Assembly (NCBI RefSeq): GCF_014201145.1 | Contig: NZ_JACHDP010000001.1 | Coordinates: 3,844,001-3,908,000 of the forward strand | Direction: 5' to 3' | DNA: 64,000 nucleotides | Source: Micromonospora parathelypteridis | GTDB taxonomy: Bacteria; Actinomycetota; Actinomycetes; Mycobacteriales; Micromonosporaceae | Shown: in pieces, positions 63,668 to 64,000 of the stretch | Layout: each line of letters starts with the position of its first letter | Numbering within the stretch: position 1 is the first letter of the stretch | Notes under the pieces: generated by a model | The model's database searches: none | What the model was told of the DNA's origin: nothing | The model's input: the letters and a program-made list of their open reading frames with translations, nothing else | Position numbers and translations under genes: made by a program

Positions 63668-64000
63668 ATGCTCAAGTTCCTACCGAAGGTGGGTGGCCGA
63701 CGACGGGCCACCGGAGTCGCGCTGGGCGTCCTGCTGGCGTCGACATCCGGTGTGGTGGTCGCACCGGCGCACGCCGCGCCGCCGCAGAAGGCTGCGCAGC
63801 CCACCCAGGCACCACCGGCCCAGCCCGCGTCACCCGGCTCGCCGGACAAGCGTGTGCTGGGGCCGTCGAACGCTCCGGTCAGCCAGCTCGCCGGACCGAT
63901 CTCCGTGCCGCTCGGCACCGGGCCGGTCCGCAACGGAACGTTCAGCACGTTCCAACTGACCGACCGGTTGACCGCCCAGGTCAACACCGGCTCGGGAAAC
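63668..64000 (+). CDS. Secreted protein, N-terminus; possibly an RHS/YD-repeat protein (partial)
   Basis: ATG 63668 opens 111 codons up to the window edge. The protein begins with a Sec-type signal: basic MLKFLPKVGGRRRATG, a hydrophobic stretch VALGVLLASTSGVVVA (about 17-32), and APAHAA as a likely cleavage site. A Pro/Ala/Gln linker follows, then RVLGPSNAP and a segment ending LTDRLTAQVNTGSGN, which resembles the start of DUF6531-type domains of RHS polymorphic proteins. That link is by resemblance; the informative part lies outside. AGGGGGAG lies 7 nt before the ATG. Confidence 0.6.
   Translation, partial: MLKFLPKVGGRRRATGVALGVLLASTSGVVVAPAHAAPPQKAAQPTQAPPAQPASPGSPDKRVLGPSNAPVSQLAGPISVPLGTGPVRNGTFSTFQLTDRLTAQVNTGSGN

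Noticed and set aside
1..64000. CRISPR arrays, rRNA genes, intact insertion sequences or prophage genes
   Set aside because: No regularly spaced repeats, rRNA stretches, transposase or phage structural motifs were found on either strand.

Overview
The window is about 72% G+C and comes from an actinobacterium. Single-copy markers (folP2, tag, DUF3117, htrA-tatB-mrp, galU-moeA-rimJ) resemble Micromonosporaceae, most likely Micromonospora or a close relative; this is a judgement from protein resemblance and codon bias, not a database search. It carries about 70 genes on both strands in short operons, one tRNA gene, no rRNA, no CRISPR array and no intact insertion sequence. Many genes appear to be read from leaderless transcripts: a TAnnnT or CAnnnT hexamer sits 6-8 nt before the start codon, and this decided several starts.

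Layout. 0-9.6 kb: an orphan nuoA, then a block that matches my memory of mycobacterial Rv1207-Rv1211 (folP2, a DivIVA-domain membrane protein, tag, DUF3117), interspersed with an SRPBCC protein, a sterol-desaturase-like membrane enzyme, an exported DUF1501/DUF1800 pair and a PaaX/PaaG-like pair. 9.7-17.4 kb: leucyl aminopeptidase, O-methyltransferase, htrA, tatB, mrp, DUF1003 and an MgtE-N/CBS protein, the order known from Rv1220c-Rv1232c but without sigE and its anti-sigma gene. 17.4-22.8 kb: PhzF, HAD hydrolase, an EamA exporter, and a SigE-family sigma factor with a membrane partner inserted before a degenerate copy of the EamA 3' end.

22.8-30.4 kb is a self-contained export and signalling module: an ABC permease and ATPase facing an MMPL transporter across a nearly symmetrical promoter, followed by a NarL-type two-component system. 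30.4-36.1 kb holds two SDR enzymes, a CitE-like lyase, two related DUF4190 membrane proteins and an acyl-CoA dehydrogenase; together with the MaoC hydratase at 43.3 kb, the lyase and dehydrogenase could serve an ethylmalonyl-CoA-type or branched acyl-CoA route. 36.1-42.7 kb: CoA-binding protein, ECF sigma factor with membrane partner, radical SAM protein, a DCC-thioredoxin/HTTM group and thioredoxin. 43.9-53.8 kb: SpoU methyltransferase, small membrane proteins, PH-domain protein, a second SigE-family sigma/anti-sigma-like pair, PHP phosphoesterase, MarC, a RecB-like nuclease, MpaB-like oxygenase and a Fur regulator. 53.8-64 kb: a block like Rv0991c-Rv0996 (FmdB, 5-formyl-THF cyclo-ligase, galU, moeA/glp, rimJ, glpR/sepX) with a diguanylate cyclase inserted, then tRNA-Ala(CGC) and the start of a secreted, possibly RHS-type protein cut by the window edge.

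The observations most worth following are the mirror-image promoter at 26.2 kb, the EamA remnant at 22.7 kb, the Glp-GlpR candidate pair at 59.7-62.8 kb and two REP-like palindromes at 36.9 and 62.9 kb.
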